Shown: one piece after another, positions 51,437 to 59,744 of the stretch
Numbering within the stretch: the first letter of the stretch is position 1
Layout of the letters: each line of letters begins with the position of its first letter
Source of the DNA: Phycisphaerales bacterium
Lineage (GTDB): Bacteria; Planctomycetota; Phycisphaerae; Phycisphaerales; UBA1924
NCBI GenBank assembly: GCA_029260395.1
Contig: JAJDDJ010000008.1
Location: 43,623-107,622 of the forward strand
Direction: 5' to 3'
Length of the DNA: 64,000 nucleotides
Made by a program: the position numbers and the translations under genes
The notes under the pieces: generated by a model
What the model saw: the letters and a program-made list of their open reading frames with translations, nothing else
What the model was told of the DNA's origin: nothing
The model's database searches: none

Positions 51437-52756
51437 ATGCACGTTCTGGGCAGCACAACCCGAAGAATGGCCCTGGGGCTGTTCGCGTGGGCGTGCGCAG
51501 CGAGCGTAGCGACGGCCCAGAACGAGATACCCCCGCTTCATGCACTGGGACCCGCGTCGGCGCCAAGAGACCCGAATCAGGCGCAAGCGCCGCCTGATGC
51601 ACTCACGCCGGAGAATCTGACCGAATTCAAGCTGATATGGGCAGTCGCTGGTGCGCCGGCGCCTGAGATCGGACCGCCCGAAAACCCGCTCCCGGTCAGC
51701 GGCAACGTGCGGATGCTTTACGAGTCACAGTTCGGTCGCAATCCAGCGGGCCTCGAATTTCTCGTGGGCCGGCTCGAGGGCGGCCAGGGGCGATGGCTTA
51801 ACCGCTACCTCGAGTTTCTTGATGCTCACCTTACTTCGATTCGACAGCACCTAACCGACAAGCCCATCAGCAGCGCGGAGCCCGTGTTCGCGGTGATCGA
51901 CTGGGAGGCGTTCGATTGGTCATTCCATGCGGAGAACACCTTCAACGGAGGCGTCGGATCCCAGCCATGGAGGGCGGCCGTCCGCGAAATCAACAACGGC
52001 GCTCTCGACCAAGATTTCCTGCGATTCGTGCGCTTCGCGACCACCGCGACGACCTGGGACGGGCTTGTCCAGGCCGGTGAGGACGAGGCGCTGGTTCGCC
52101 AGTCGTACACGCACTTCGCCCGAGACTACATCTTGCGGACGCTGCATGTGTGCCGCATGTACTCGCCGGCGCAGACAAAGTGGGGCTTCTATTTCTACCC
52201 GAACACGACGGTAAACCCGCGCTTGGACCGGGGCATCGAGCAAGCCTTTCGAAGCTCGCACGACGAGCTCAAGTGGCTCTGGCCATCGATCGACTTCTTG
52301 GCGCCGGTGCTGTACGTCATGCCGTACCGTGACACCGGAGGCGTGTACGACCCCGGGCTGAAGCAACAAACAGCAACGCTGCTCGAGCGTTACTACGAGG
52401 TGAACATGAACGAGGCGGTGCGTGTCAGAGATACATACGCACCAAAGCACCCGATCATCCCGTTCACCATGTTCTACTACCACGAGTCACATGAGATTAC
52501 CGAGCCGTACATTCAGTACTACTTTCTCACGCAGGACAACGTGAACGCGCAGATGATGTATCCGAGGCTCTACGGAGCGGACAGCCAATTCATCTGGGGC
52601 ACCGTGGCGCAGTTCTATGTCGACCGGGGCAGCCACCAGCCCCTTTCGGTCGTTCTGGACCGCTTAGATCAGGACTGGGTGCCCGCATTCAGGGCCGGCG
52701 AGCAGGCCGTCATTGATCGGGCTCAAGGCAACGGCGGAGGCGGTGTCGGGAACTGA
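51437..52756 (+). CDS. Exported hyaluronidase-like protein (GH56 fold)
   Basis: A 439-residue protein with a Sec signal peptide (MALGLFAWACAASVATAQ). Start ATG 51437 has AAGGAGG nine bases upstream. It matches animal hyaluronidase order: FLDAHLTSIRQHL, FAVIDWEAFDW (Asp155, Glu157 as the catalytic D-x-E), HFARDYILRTL, KWGFYFYPNT (249-257), ELKWLWPSIDFLAPVLYV, NEAVRV and FIWG (Trp387). GH56 enzymes hydrolyse hyaluronan or chondroitin. Bacterial members are rare, and the substrate here is unknown. The Cys pairs of animal enzymes are not conserved. It follows pilB by 187 bases and likely has its own promoter. Confidence 0.72.
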   Translation: MHVLGSTTRRMALGLFAWACAASVATAQNEIPPLHALGPASAPRDPNQAQAPPDALTPENLTEFKLIWAVAGAPAPEIGPPENPLPVSGNVRMLYESQFGRNPAGLEFLVGRLEGGQGRWLNRYLEFLDAHLTSIRQHLTDKPISSAEPVFAVIDWEAFDWSFHAENTFNGGVGSQPWRAAVREINNGALDQDFLRFVRFATTATTWDGLVQAGEDEALVRQSYTHFARDYILRTLHVCRMYSPAQTKWGFYFYPNTTVNPRLDRGIEQAFRSSHDELKWLWPSIDFLAPVLYVMPYRDTGGVYDPGLKQQTATLLERYYEVNMNEAVRVRDTYAPKHPIIPFTMFYYHESHEITEPYIQYYFLTQDNVNAQMMYPRLYGADSQFIWGTVAQFYVDRGSHQPLSVVLDRLDQDWVPAFRAGEQAVIDRAQGNGGGGVGN

Positions 52757-52857
52757 CGCCGTCGATCTGAGAGCCGATGGCGAGCCGTGTATGCTCCAAG
52801 GCCCAGATCAGGCCGCCGACGGTGAGAGCGGCCAGGTCTGCGCAGCTAGGAGGCGCC

Positions 52858-54858
52858 ATGACCGAGCCCACGAATATCGAAACAGTCCTGCATGAAAGCC
52901 GCTTATTTCCGCCCGTTGATGCTTCGTCGGTGGGGTTCGACCGCTGGCTGGTTGGGTCAATGGACGAGTACCGCGCGATGCACAAGCGATCGCTCGAAGA
53001 CCCCGAGGGCTTCTGGGCGGAGGCTGCGAACGAGCTGCACTGGTTCAAGCCCTGGGACCGTGTGATGCACGGCAAAATGCCCGACGTGCAGTGGTTCGTG
53101 GGTGCCAAGACCAACCTGTGCTACAACTGCGTCGACCGCCACGTGGCCGAAGGGTACGGGAATCAACCGGCCATCATCTGGGAGGGCGAACCGGCCGGTG
53201 ATGCAGGGCCGGAGATCCGCCGCGTGAGCTACGCCCAGCTTCAGAAGCGGGTCGCCCAGCTCGCTGAGGCGCTCGAACACCTCGGCGTTCGTCAAGGCGA
53301 CGTGGTGACCATCTACATGGGCATGGTGCCCGAGCTGGCCGAGGCCGTGCTCGCGTGCGCACGCATCGGTGCGGTCCACAGCGTGATCTTCGGCGGCTTC
53401 AGCGCCCAGGCCATCGCTGACCGCGTTACCGACGCGAACTCACGCGTGATCCTGACGTGCGACGGAGCGTGGCGCCGCGGCAAGATTGTGCCGTTGAAAG
53501 ACAACGTAGACGCGGCGATCGCGCAACTCGGCGCGAACTCGCCCGTGACCTCGGTCGTGGTGCTCAACAGGACCGACAACGGCGCCAAAATGGTCGAGGG
53601 CCGGGACCACGATTGGTCAGCGTTGGTCGCCAGCCAGCCAGGAAAGCGCGAGTGCGAGCCGCTGGACAGCGAGCACATGAGCTTCCTGCTCTACACCTCG
53701 GGCTCGACGGGCAAGCCCAAGGGCATCGCCCACACCATCGGCGGCTACATGGTCTTCACCTACCTGACCAGCAAGTACGTGTTCAACCTCCAACCCGACC
53801 AGGCCCACGTGTTCTGGTGTACGGCCGACATCGGCTGGGTCACCGGGCACAGCTACATCCTCTACGGCGTGATGAGCAATCGTGTGCCGACTGTTATGTA
53901 TGAAGGCGGGCCGGACTACCCGCAGCCAGACCGGTTCTGGGCGATGGTCGCCCGTCATAAGGTCACGCAGTTCTACACCGCGCCGACCGCCATCCGTGCG
54001 TTTATGAAGTGGGGCAACGAGCACCCGGCCAAGCACGATCTCTCGTCGCTGCGACTGCTTGGCTCGGTCGGCGAGCCGATCAACCCAGAGGCGTGGATGT
54101 GGTACCGCGAGCACATCGGGGGCAACCGCTGCCCGATCGTGGACACCTGGTGGCAGACGGAAACGGGTGGGCACATGCTCACGCCCCTGCCCGGCGTTAC
54201 GCCCACCAAGCCAGGTTCGTGCACGCTTCCATTCTTCGGAATTGACGCCGCGATCGTCGATGACCAGGGCAACGAACAGCCTCTCGGAAGCGGCGGCCTG
54301 CTCGCGATACGCAAGCCCTGGCCCGCGATGCTCCGAGGCATCCACGGCGACCGCGAACGATACCTGCAGACGTACTGGTCGCAGCTCCCCGGCATGTACT
54401 TCCCGGGCGATGGTGCACAGCGGGACAAGGACGGATACTTCTGGATCCTCGGCCGGGTGGACGACGTGATCAACGTGTCAGGCCACCGGCTTGGCACGAT
54501 GGAGGTAGAGAGCGCGCTGGTCAGCCATCCAGCGGTCGTCGAAGCCGCAGTCGTCGGTGTGCCGCACGAGATCAAGGGCACCGGCATCGCGGCGTTCGTC
54601 ACGCTCGCCACCGGTCGGGAGCCGGGCGAAGCGCTGGTCAAGGAACTCCGCGAGCACGTGGCCAAAGAGATCGGTGCGATTGCCAAGCCCGACCAGATCC
54701 GCTTTGGCGCTGGCCTGCCCAAGACCCGCAGCGGAAAAATCATGAGGAGGCTGCTGCGAGACGTAGCGGCTGGGGTCGAGAACATCACGCAGGACACCTC
54801 GACGCTGGAGGACTACTCGGTGGTAGCCAAGCTGCGGGAGAACCAGGGCGGGGCCTGA
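52858..54858 (+). CDS. acs: Acetyl-CoA synthetase (AMP-forming)
   Basis: A 666-residue enzyme, the normal length for Acs. Start ATG 52858 has AGGAGG four bases upstream. It shows LLYTSGSTGKPKGIAHT (P-loop), STW-type VDTWWQTETGG, DDVINVSGHRLGTMEVESAL (hinge Asp region) and the C-terminal PKTRSGKIMRR, whose Lys is the acetylation site that regulates the enzyme. It makes acetyl-CoA from acetate, ATP and CoA. A propionate-specific enzyme cannot be ruled out, but WWQTETGG fits acetate. Confidence 0.95.
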   Translation: MTEPTNIETVLHESRLFPPVDASSVGFDRWLVGSMDEYRAMHKRSLEDPEGFWAEAANELHWFKPWDRVMHGKMPDVQWFVGAKTNLCYNCVDRHVAEGYGNQPAIIWEGEPAGDAGPEIRRVSYAQLQKRVAQLAEALEHLGVRQGDVVTIYMGMVPELAEAVLACARIGAVHSVIFGGFSAQAIADRVTDANSRVILTCDGAWRRGKIVPLKDNVDAAIAQLGANSPVTSVVVLNRTDNGAKMVEGRDHDWSALVASQPGKRECEPLDSEHMSFLLYTSGSTGKPKGIAHTIGGYMVFTYLTSKYVFNLQPDQAHVFWCTADIGWVTGHSYILYGVMSNRVPTVMYEGGPDYPQPDRFWAMVARHKVTQFYTAPTAIRAFMKWGNEHPAKHDLSSLRLLGSVGEPINPEAWMWYREHIGGNRCPIVDTWWQTETGGHMLTPLPGVTPTKPGSCTLPFFGIDAAIVDDQGNEQPLGSGGLLAIRKPWPAMLRGIHGDRERYLQTYWSQLPGMYFPGDGAQRDKDGYFWILGRVDDVINVSGHRLGTMEVESALVSHPAVVEAAVVGVPHEIKGTGIAAFVTLATGREPGEALVKELREHVAKEIGAIAKPDQIRFGAGLPKTRSGKIMRRLLRDVAAGVENITQDTSTLEDYSVVAKLRENQGGA

Positions 54859-54980
54859 TCGCAAGTTCGCGATACGCGCCCATGATGCTGCAGTTGGGGT
54901 GGCTGGGGCTGCCGGAGGCCCGTACCATCGCCCGTCCGGCTGGCCGCGCATAGCGGCTGGTGATGACGCCCGGAGCCCTT

Positions 54981-56015
54981 ATGCCTGTATCTCGCATGCT
55001 GTTCGCCTCACTGGCTCTCGGCTTGGTCGCTGTGCCCGCTCTAGCCCAAGACGAAGCCGATTCGACCCTTAGCTCCGACTCCGCCAAGTTCCGGTTCGTT
55101 GGATTCCAGTTGCTCCACGACAACGACGGCTGGATCACCGACCCGCTTGACAACGACGACCAGCACTACACCGCCGGCTCGCGGATCGACATCTTCCTGC
55201 AGGGCGGCCCGGTCGATCGCGTCGGCCGATGGCTGCCTTGGTCGGGCAACTTCGACAATCCCGAATACGCGGGCGGCATCGGCATCAGCCAGACCATCTT
55301 TACCCCCCGCGATATCGAGCTCGAAGAACCTCCCCGCAGCGAGCGGCCTTACGCGGGCATCCTGCTGTTCCACGCCTATGTGCAGCGGTTCGACGACCGA
55401 ACGATGGACCATATCGAGCTCGACGCGGGCGTCCTCGGTCCGTCCTCGCTCGCTGAGGAGACCCAGCAATCGCTGCACACGGCTCGCGGCTGGGACAAGC
55501 AGTTGCACGACGAGTTCGTCTTCGATGCCACCGTCCGCAAGACCTGGAAGTTCGGCCTCTTCGGGACCGAGACCGGTCGAACGGGCGTCGATGGATGGGG
55601 CATCGAGCTGCTGCCGCAGGCCGGCGGCACACTCGGCACGGCCTACCGCAACGCCCACGCCCAACTTCTCTTCCGCGCCGGCTACAACATTCCCGGTGAC
55701 TTCGGGCCTCGGCGAGTCTTTGACATCGGCTCAGCAGCCCCCGACCCCGAGGGCCGGTGGGGCTGGTACGCCTACGCCCGTGGCCACGGCCGCGCTGTCC
55801 AGCACAACATCACGCTCGACGGAAACACCTACCGCGACAGCCGCAGCGTGGACAAAGAGAACTTTATCGGCGAGTTCGAGTTCGGCTTCGTCGGCACGCT
55901 CGGCGAGCATCTCATGCTCGGCTGGGGCTGGACCGCAGTCAGCGACGAGTACGAGAACGACAACTCATTGGACTCGTACGCGACGGTCTCGGTGACCGCG
56001 CACTTCGAGTTCTAG
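54981..56015 (+). CDS. Outer-membrane lipid A deacylase LpxR-like protein
   Basis: A 344-residue protein with a signal peptide (MPVSRMLFASLALGLVAVPALAQ); GGAG lies five bases before ATG 54981. The mature part is a 12-strand beta-barrel type (DUF2219) with LLHDNDGWITDPLDNDDQHYTAGSRIDIF and RPYAGILLF, which match the LpxR family, then LGPSSLAEETQQSLH for the active-site region. It ends in an aromatic residue (HFEF), as outer-membrane proteins do. LpxR removes the 3'-acyloxyacyl group of lipid A. The Asn-Asp near the barrel start and a His in the SLH segment are kept; full activity is not proved. Confidence 0.82.
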   Translation: MPVSRMLFASLALGLVAVPALAQDEADSTLSSDSAKFRFVGFQLLHDNDGWITDPLDNDDQHYTAGSRIDIFLQGGPVDRVGRWLPWSGNFDNPEYAGGIGISQTIFTPRDIELEEPPRSERPYAGILLFHAYVQRFDDRTMDHIELDAGVLGPSSLAEETQQSLHTARGWDKQLHDEFVFDATVRKTWKFGLFGTETGRTGVDGWGIELLPQAGGTLGTAYRNAHAQLLFRAGYNIPGDFGPRRVFDIGSAAPDPEGRWGWYAYARGHGRAVQHNITLDGNTYRDSRSVDKENFIGEFEFGFVGTLGEHLMLGWGWTAVSDEYENDNSLDSYATVSVTAHFEF

Positions 56016-56064
56016 CGCATCATCTCCGTTTTATGCATTCTTCATCACAGAGAGATTCCACACC

Positions 56065-56562
56065 ATGACCAAGGTGAAACTGACCACGAACAAGGGCGAC
56101 ATCACGCTGGAGATCGATGCTCAAGAGGCGCCGATCTCAGCCGAGAACTTCATGTCGTACGTCGACAACGGCTTCTACGACGGCACGATCTTTCACCGCG
56201 TCATCGACGGGTTCATGATCCAGGGCGGCGGATTCACGCCCGACATGAAGCAAAAGAAGGCCGACAAGAACATCAAAAATGAGTGGAAGAACAAGCTGAC
56301 GAACCAGCGTGGCGCAGTCGCGATGGCCCGCCTCGGCGGCGACCCGGATTCTGCCTCCAGCCAGTTTTTCATCAACCTCAAGGACAACGGCTTCCTCGAT
56401 CAGGCCCAACCCGACGGCGCGGCCTACGCGGTCTTCGGCAAAGTCGTCGAAGGCATGGAAGTAGTCGACGCCATCAAGGGCGTCAAGACCACCGACAAGT
56501 CAGGCCACGGCGATGTGCCGGTCGAACCCGTTATCGTCACCAAGGCCGAACGCCTCGAATAG
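56065..56562 (+). CDS. ppiB: Cyclophilin-type peptidyl-prolyl cis-trans isomerase
   Basis: A 165-residue cyclophilin with FHRVIDGFMIQGGGFTPDM (catalytic Arg), RGAVAMARLGGDPDSASSQFFINLKDN and FGKVVEGMEVVDAIKGVKT. Length and lack of a signal peptide fit cytoplasmic PpiB. It speeds proline isomerisation during folding. It lies 49 bases after the LpxR-like gene on the same strand and is convergent with the transporter gene. Confidence 0.95.
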   Translation: MTKVKLTTNKGDITLEIDAQEAPISAENFMSYVDNGFYDGTIFHRVIDGFMIQGGGFTPDMKQKKADKNIKNEWKNKLTNQRGAVAMARLGGDPDSASSQFFINLKDNGFLDQAQPDGAAYAVFGKVVEGMEVVDAIKGVKTTDKSGHGDVPVEPVIVTKAERLE

Positions 56563-56666
56563 AACCTTCCATTCGAGCCCCACGCGGAATCGTGGGATTC
56601 GTGCGGCGTTCTGGCGCATCGGTGCTCGGTCACGGCTCATGCGTGTTCCGCTTCATCGAAAAACCT

Positions 56667-57458
56667 CTACACAAGCCCGCCGAGCATCTTGCCGATCAAG
56701 TACGCCACGATCGCTGCCGTCCCGCCGATCGCCAGCGTCTCTGCCGCGCCGCGCCACTTGGCCTGTTCAACGACCCGCGCCTTGAGCACGCCGACCGTGG
56801 CAAACGCGATCGCAGCAAAGACGATGCTCATCGGGAACATATCGCCGCTGCTCTTGGTCGCCAGCCCAAACGCGTAGGGGATCAAGGGCATCGCGCCGAT
56901 CAGCACGAACGCGATAAATGTTGCGTTCGCGGCCTTGAGCGGGTTCGACGGGGAATCGCTGATGCCGTGCTCCTCGATCATCATCGTGCGCAGCCAGCGG
57001 TCCTTGTCGGCGGTAATCACCTCGACCACCTGTTCAAGCAGCTCGCCCTCGAAGCCCTTGGCGCGATAGATCTCGCGGATCTCGGCCCGCTCGCCCTCGG
57101 GCTCGATCTCGATCTCCATGGTCTCTTCTCGGCGGAGGCGTTCGATCTGGTCCTGCTCGGCGCGCGCTCCGAGGTAGTTGCTCGAGGCCATCGAGAACCC
57201 GTCGGCGAACAGGTTGGCGGCCCCCAGTATCAGCACATAGCCTGGCGACATCCCCGCGCCGGCGATGCTCGCCACCACCGCGAACGTGGTCACCGTGCCG
57301 TCGATCGCCCCGTAAATAAAGTCCCGCAGGTACGTCTGCGAAGGACCGCTGCTCAGCCGCTCGCGGATGTCCTCGGGCGCATGGCTCTCGCCGACAGCGT
57401 GGTGCGAATCGGGCAACTGGTCGGGAGATGGCTCCGGGTTTGTAAACTGCTCGGTCAA
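56667..57458 (-). CDS. VIT1/CCC1-family transporter
   Basis: A 263-residue protein with a ~45-residue polar N-terminus, then YLRDFIYGAIDGTVTTFAVVASIAGAG (the VIT1-type first helix, with Asp), NLFADGFSMASSNYLGARAE, a charged cytoplasmic segment rich in Glu (ETMEIEIEPEGERAEIREIY) and three further helices. VIT1 proteins move Fe2+ or Mn2+ against H+, and the Glu-rich loop is the metal-binding domain. The substrate is probably Fe or Mn. The start is TTG 57458 with GAGGGG about 5 bases upstream. Confidence 0.85.
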   Translation of the reverse strand: MTEQFTNPEPSPDQLPDSHHAVGESHAPEDIRERLSSGPSQTYLRDFIYGAIDGTVTTFAVVASIAGAGMSPGYVLILGAANLFADGFSMASSNYLGARAEQDQIERLRREETMEIEIEPEGERAEIREIYRAKGFEGELLEQVVEVITADKDRWLRTMMIEEHGISDSPSNPLKAANATFIAFVLIGAMPLIPYAFGLATKSSGDMFPMSIVFAAIAFATVGVLKARVVEQAKWRGAAETLAIGGTAAIVAYLIGKMLGGLV

Positions 57459-57549
57459 CTCGTCCCCTCTTTCTGACTCTTTGGTGGTCCAGCGCTTTGA
57501 TGGCCCAACTCTTTGGTGGCACAGGCCTGTAGCCCGTGTCTGGCAGGCG

Positions 57550-58284
57550 TCAAAGAAGGTTGTACTTCACAATACAGCGCACCGCCGACACCCCGTCGCG
57601 CCACGTGATCTTCTTCCCCTCGGCGTACGTCCGGCCCGCGTAGCTGACCGCGACCTCGTACACACGGGGCGGCTGGCCCTCGGCCGTTCGGTGGCGGGCG
57701 ATCTTCGCCACGAGTTCTGGCTCGATCCCGAAGCGCGGCTCGCTCAGCTCGATCGGCTCGATGACCTCACGCCGAAAGGCCTTCAGGCAGCACTCGATGT
57801 CCGTCAGGTTGAGGTTGGTCAGCATGTTGCTCAGCATCGTGATGAACCGGTTAGCCACCGCGTGCCAGTAGTACAGCACCCGGTGCGTCTGCCCGATGAA
57901 CCGCGAGCCGATCACTACGTCCGCCTTGCCATCGAGAATCGGTGCCAGCACAGCCTGATGGTCCGCCGGGTCGTACTCGAGGTCCGCGTCCTGCACGATA
58001 AGCAGCTCGGCGCCGTCGGCTATCGCGGCGCAAAAGCCGGTGCGCAACGCTGAGCCCTTGCCCCGGTTGCGATCGTGGAACAACGCGGTCGTAGTTTCAT
58101 CGTTCGCCAGCTGTCTGACGATCTCAATCGAGCCGTCGGTCGAGCCGTCGTCGATGAGGTAGATCGTGCGCTCGCACCGCGCGCCGTCAGAGGCAGCCGG
58201 CGGTGGCGTGTTCCTGAGCCTCTCAACAAGCTGGCGCAGCGTGTCCCGCTCGTTGTAGACCGGGATGATAACCGCGAGCTTCAT
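57550..58284 (-). CDS. Glycosyltransferase family 2 (dolichol-phosphate-mannose-synthase-like)
   Basis: A 244-residue GT-A enzyme: KLAVIIPVYNERDTL, LIDDGSTDGSIEIV and LIVQDADLEYDPADH, the last holding the DxD metal site. No membrane helix follows, so it is soluble or peripheral. The relatives add sugar to polyprenyl phosphate. Its first codons overlap the mutY stop (58281-58284), so it is coupled to mutY, an unusual pairing by function. Confidence 0.88.
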   Translation of the reverse strand: MKLAVIIPVYNERDTLRQLVERLRNTPPPAASDGARCERTIYLIDDGSTDGSIEIVRQLANDETTTALFHDRNRGKGSALRTGFCAAIADGAELLIVQDADLEYDPADHQAVLAPILDGKADVVIGSRFIGQTHRVLYYWHAVANRFITMLSNMLTNLNLTDIECCLKAFRREVIEPIELSEPRFGIEPELVAKIARHRTAEGQPPRVYEVAVSYAGRTYAEGKKITWRDGVSAVRCIVKYNLL

Positions 58285-59372
58285 GCGTCCGAGGATACGC
58301 GCTGCCCGACTAGCGTGGGTGCTATCTCAACCAGTATCCGCCGCTGCGCGCTGGAGAGCCCGAGCCGTCCGATCTGCCGTGGCGACTTCCACACAGCCCC
58401 CTGCCTGCTCACAGGTGAGCGGCTGGTGAGCACCTGGAACCGCACATCGCGGTGCGATGTAGCCAGCGAGAATCGACCTATTCGTTCGGGCGCCTCGGCC
58501 AGCCCGAAAGCCGCCGCCGCACGCGGTGCAGTCAGCGAGCGGGGCGTCTCGATGGTCGGTGCCTGCCACAACCCCCCCCACATGCCGGTGGCGGGCCGTT
58601 GTTCCACAAGCAATCGGTCCCGGTCGTCAAAAACAATCAGTGAGGCCGCATGCAGCACGGTCTTGGCAGCGGCCTTGCGCGGCGATGGGATAGTGCCTTG
58701 CAGGTTTGTGGCGAACGCGACGCACCCCGAGCGCAGCGGGCATGCTGGGCAAAATGGACTGGCCGGCGTGCAGACAGTCGCGCCCAGCTCAATCAGCGAC
58801 TCGTTGACAAGCGATGCCGCGAGGTCGGTCCCTTCGAGCAGTTCCTCCGCAGCGACCCACACCCGCTTCATGGTGGCCGGCTCATTCAGCACGCCCGGCT
58901 CGCCACGCACACGCAGCAGCACGCGGGCGACGTTGCCATCGACCGCTGGCGTTCGCTCACCAAAGGCAAGCGATGCGACCGCGCCCGCTGTGTAACGGCC
59001 CACGCCCGGCAGCTCGCGCAAGCTTCTTGCCTCACTTGGCCAGCCGCCCATATTGACGACCGCTCTCGCAGCCTCGTGCAGCCGGCGCGCCCGCTGGTAA
59101 TACCCCAGCCCCGACCAGAGCTCCAGCACTGGGTCCACGTCTGCCTCAGCCAGCGAGTGGGCCGTCGGGAACCGATCCATGAACCGTTTGAACCGATCGA
59201 CGACCCGCGATGCCTGTGTCTGTTGCAGCATGGTCTCGCTCACCAGCACCCGGTAAGGATCGCGCTCCGCCTCCAGCGGGCGGTCCCGCCAGGGAAACTC
59301 GCGGGCGTTGGTAAGGAACCACGCGACAAGCGGTTCGGCCAGACTGGTTTGACGGGGCTTAGGCCGACCCAT
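58281..59372 (-). CDS. mutY: A/G-specific adenine glycosylase
   Basis: A 363-residue enzyme with LVSETMLQQTQASRVVDRF (catalytic Glu), LWSGLGYYQRARRLHEAA, LPGVGRYTAGAVASLAFG plus VDGNVARVL (HhH-GPD motif with catalytic Asp) and the 4Fe-4S ligands CTPASPFCPACPLRSGC. The C-terminal part is a NUDIX-like domain that reads 8-oxoG (LLVEQRPATGMWGGLWQAP). It removes adenine opposite 8-oxoguanine. Its start overlaps the Nfu-N gene by 14 bases, and its stop overlaps the glycosyltransferase start. Confidence 0.95.
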   Translation of the reverse strand: MGRPKPRQTSLAEPLVAWFLTNAREFPWRDRPLEAERDPYRVLVSETMLQQTQASRVVDRFKRFMDRFPTAHSLAEADVDPVLELWSGLGYYQRARRLHEAARAVVNMGGWPSEARSLRELPGVGRYTAGAVASLAFGERTPAVDGNVARVLLRVRGEPGVLNEPATMKRVWVAAEELLEGTDLAASLVNESLIELGATVCTPASPFCPACPLRSGCVAFATNLQGTIPSPRKAAAKTVLHAASLIVFDDRDRLLVEQRPATGMWGGLWQAPTIETPRSLTAPRAAAAFGLAEAPERIGRFSLATSHRDVRFQVLTSRSPVSRQGAVWKSPRQIGRLGLSSAQRRILVEIAPTLVGQRVSSDA

Positions 59373-59646
59373 GGCCGTCCGTCGCGAGTTGCAGCAACGC
59401 GCGGTCCGCGGCCTTGCGGATCGCGGTCCAGCTCCGGCCCGGCTCGCGCGACAGCGTTATGAACCGCTCATGGATCAGCACGCCTACCACCCCCTCGATC
59501 GCCAGAAGGGCCGTCGCGAGAGCGTCCGACCGAACCTCCGCTTGGCTCCCGATTCGGTACGAACGGATGCCACCGCGCTGCGGCTCCTCCAGCAGCAGCT
59601 TGATCGCGTCAGGATTCGGGGTGGACTGCGCGTCCATAATCCTCAT
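59359..59646 (-). CDS. Nfu/NifU N-terminal-domain protein
   Basis: A 95-residue protein with the Nfu-N motif QSTPNPDAIKLLLEE, then ATALLAIEGVVGVLIHERFITLSRE. It lacks the C-terminal NifU domain with the CxxC iron-sulfur site, so it cannot by itself be an Fe-S carrier. It lies directly upstream of mutY, an Fe-S protein, and overlaps it by 14 bases. A link to cluster delivery is inferred from that neighbourhood only. ATG 59637 is an alternative start. Confidence 0.7.
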   Translation of the reverse strand: MRIMDAQSTPNPDAIKLLLEEPQRGGIRSYRIGSQAEVRSDALATALLAIEGVVGVLIHERFITLSREPGRSWTAIRKAADRALLQLATDGHGSA

Positions 59647-59744
59647 GCACCGATCCTAGCTTCGGATAGAATGAGTCTGGCGCACGCCGGGACGGGAGCA
59701 TTGGGCTGGAACTCTTTGATCGAATCAACGACCTGATCGGCCGC

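Noticed and set aside
56579..56596. CCCACG-CGGAAT-CGTGGG hairpin after ppiB as a terminator
   Set aside because: The stem is only 6 bp and no T tract follows on either strand.
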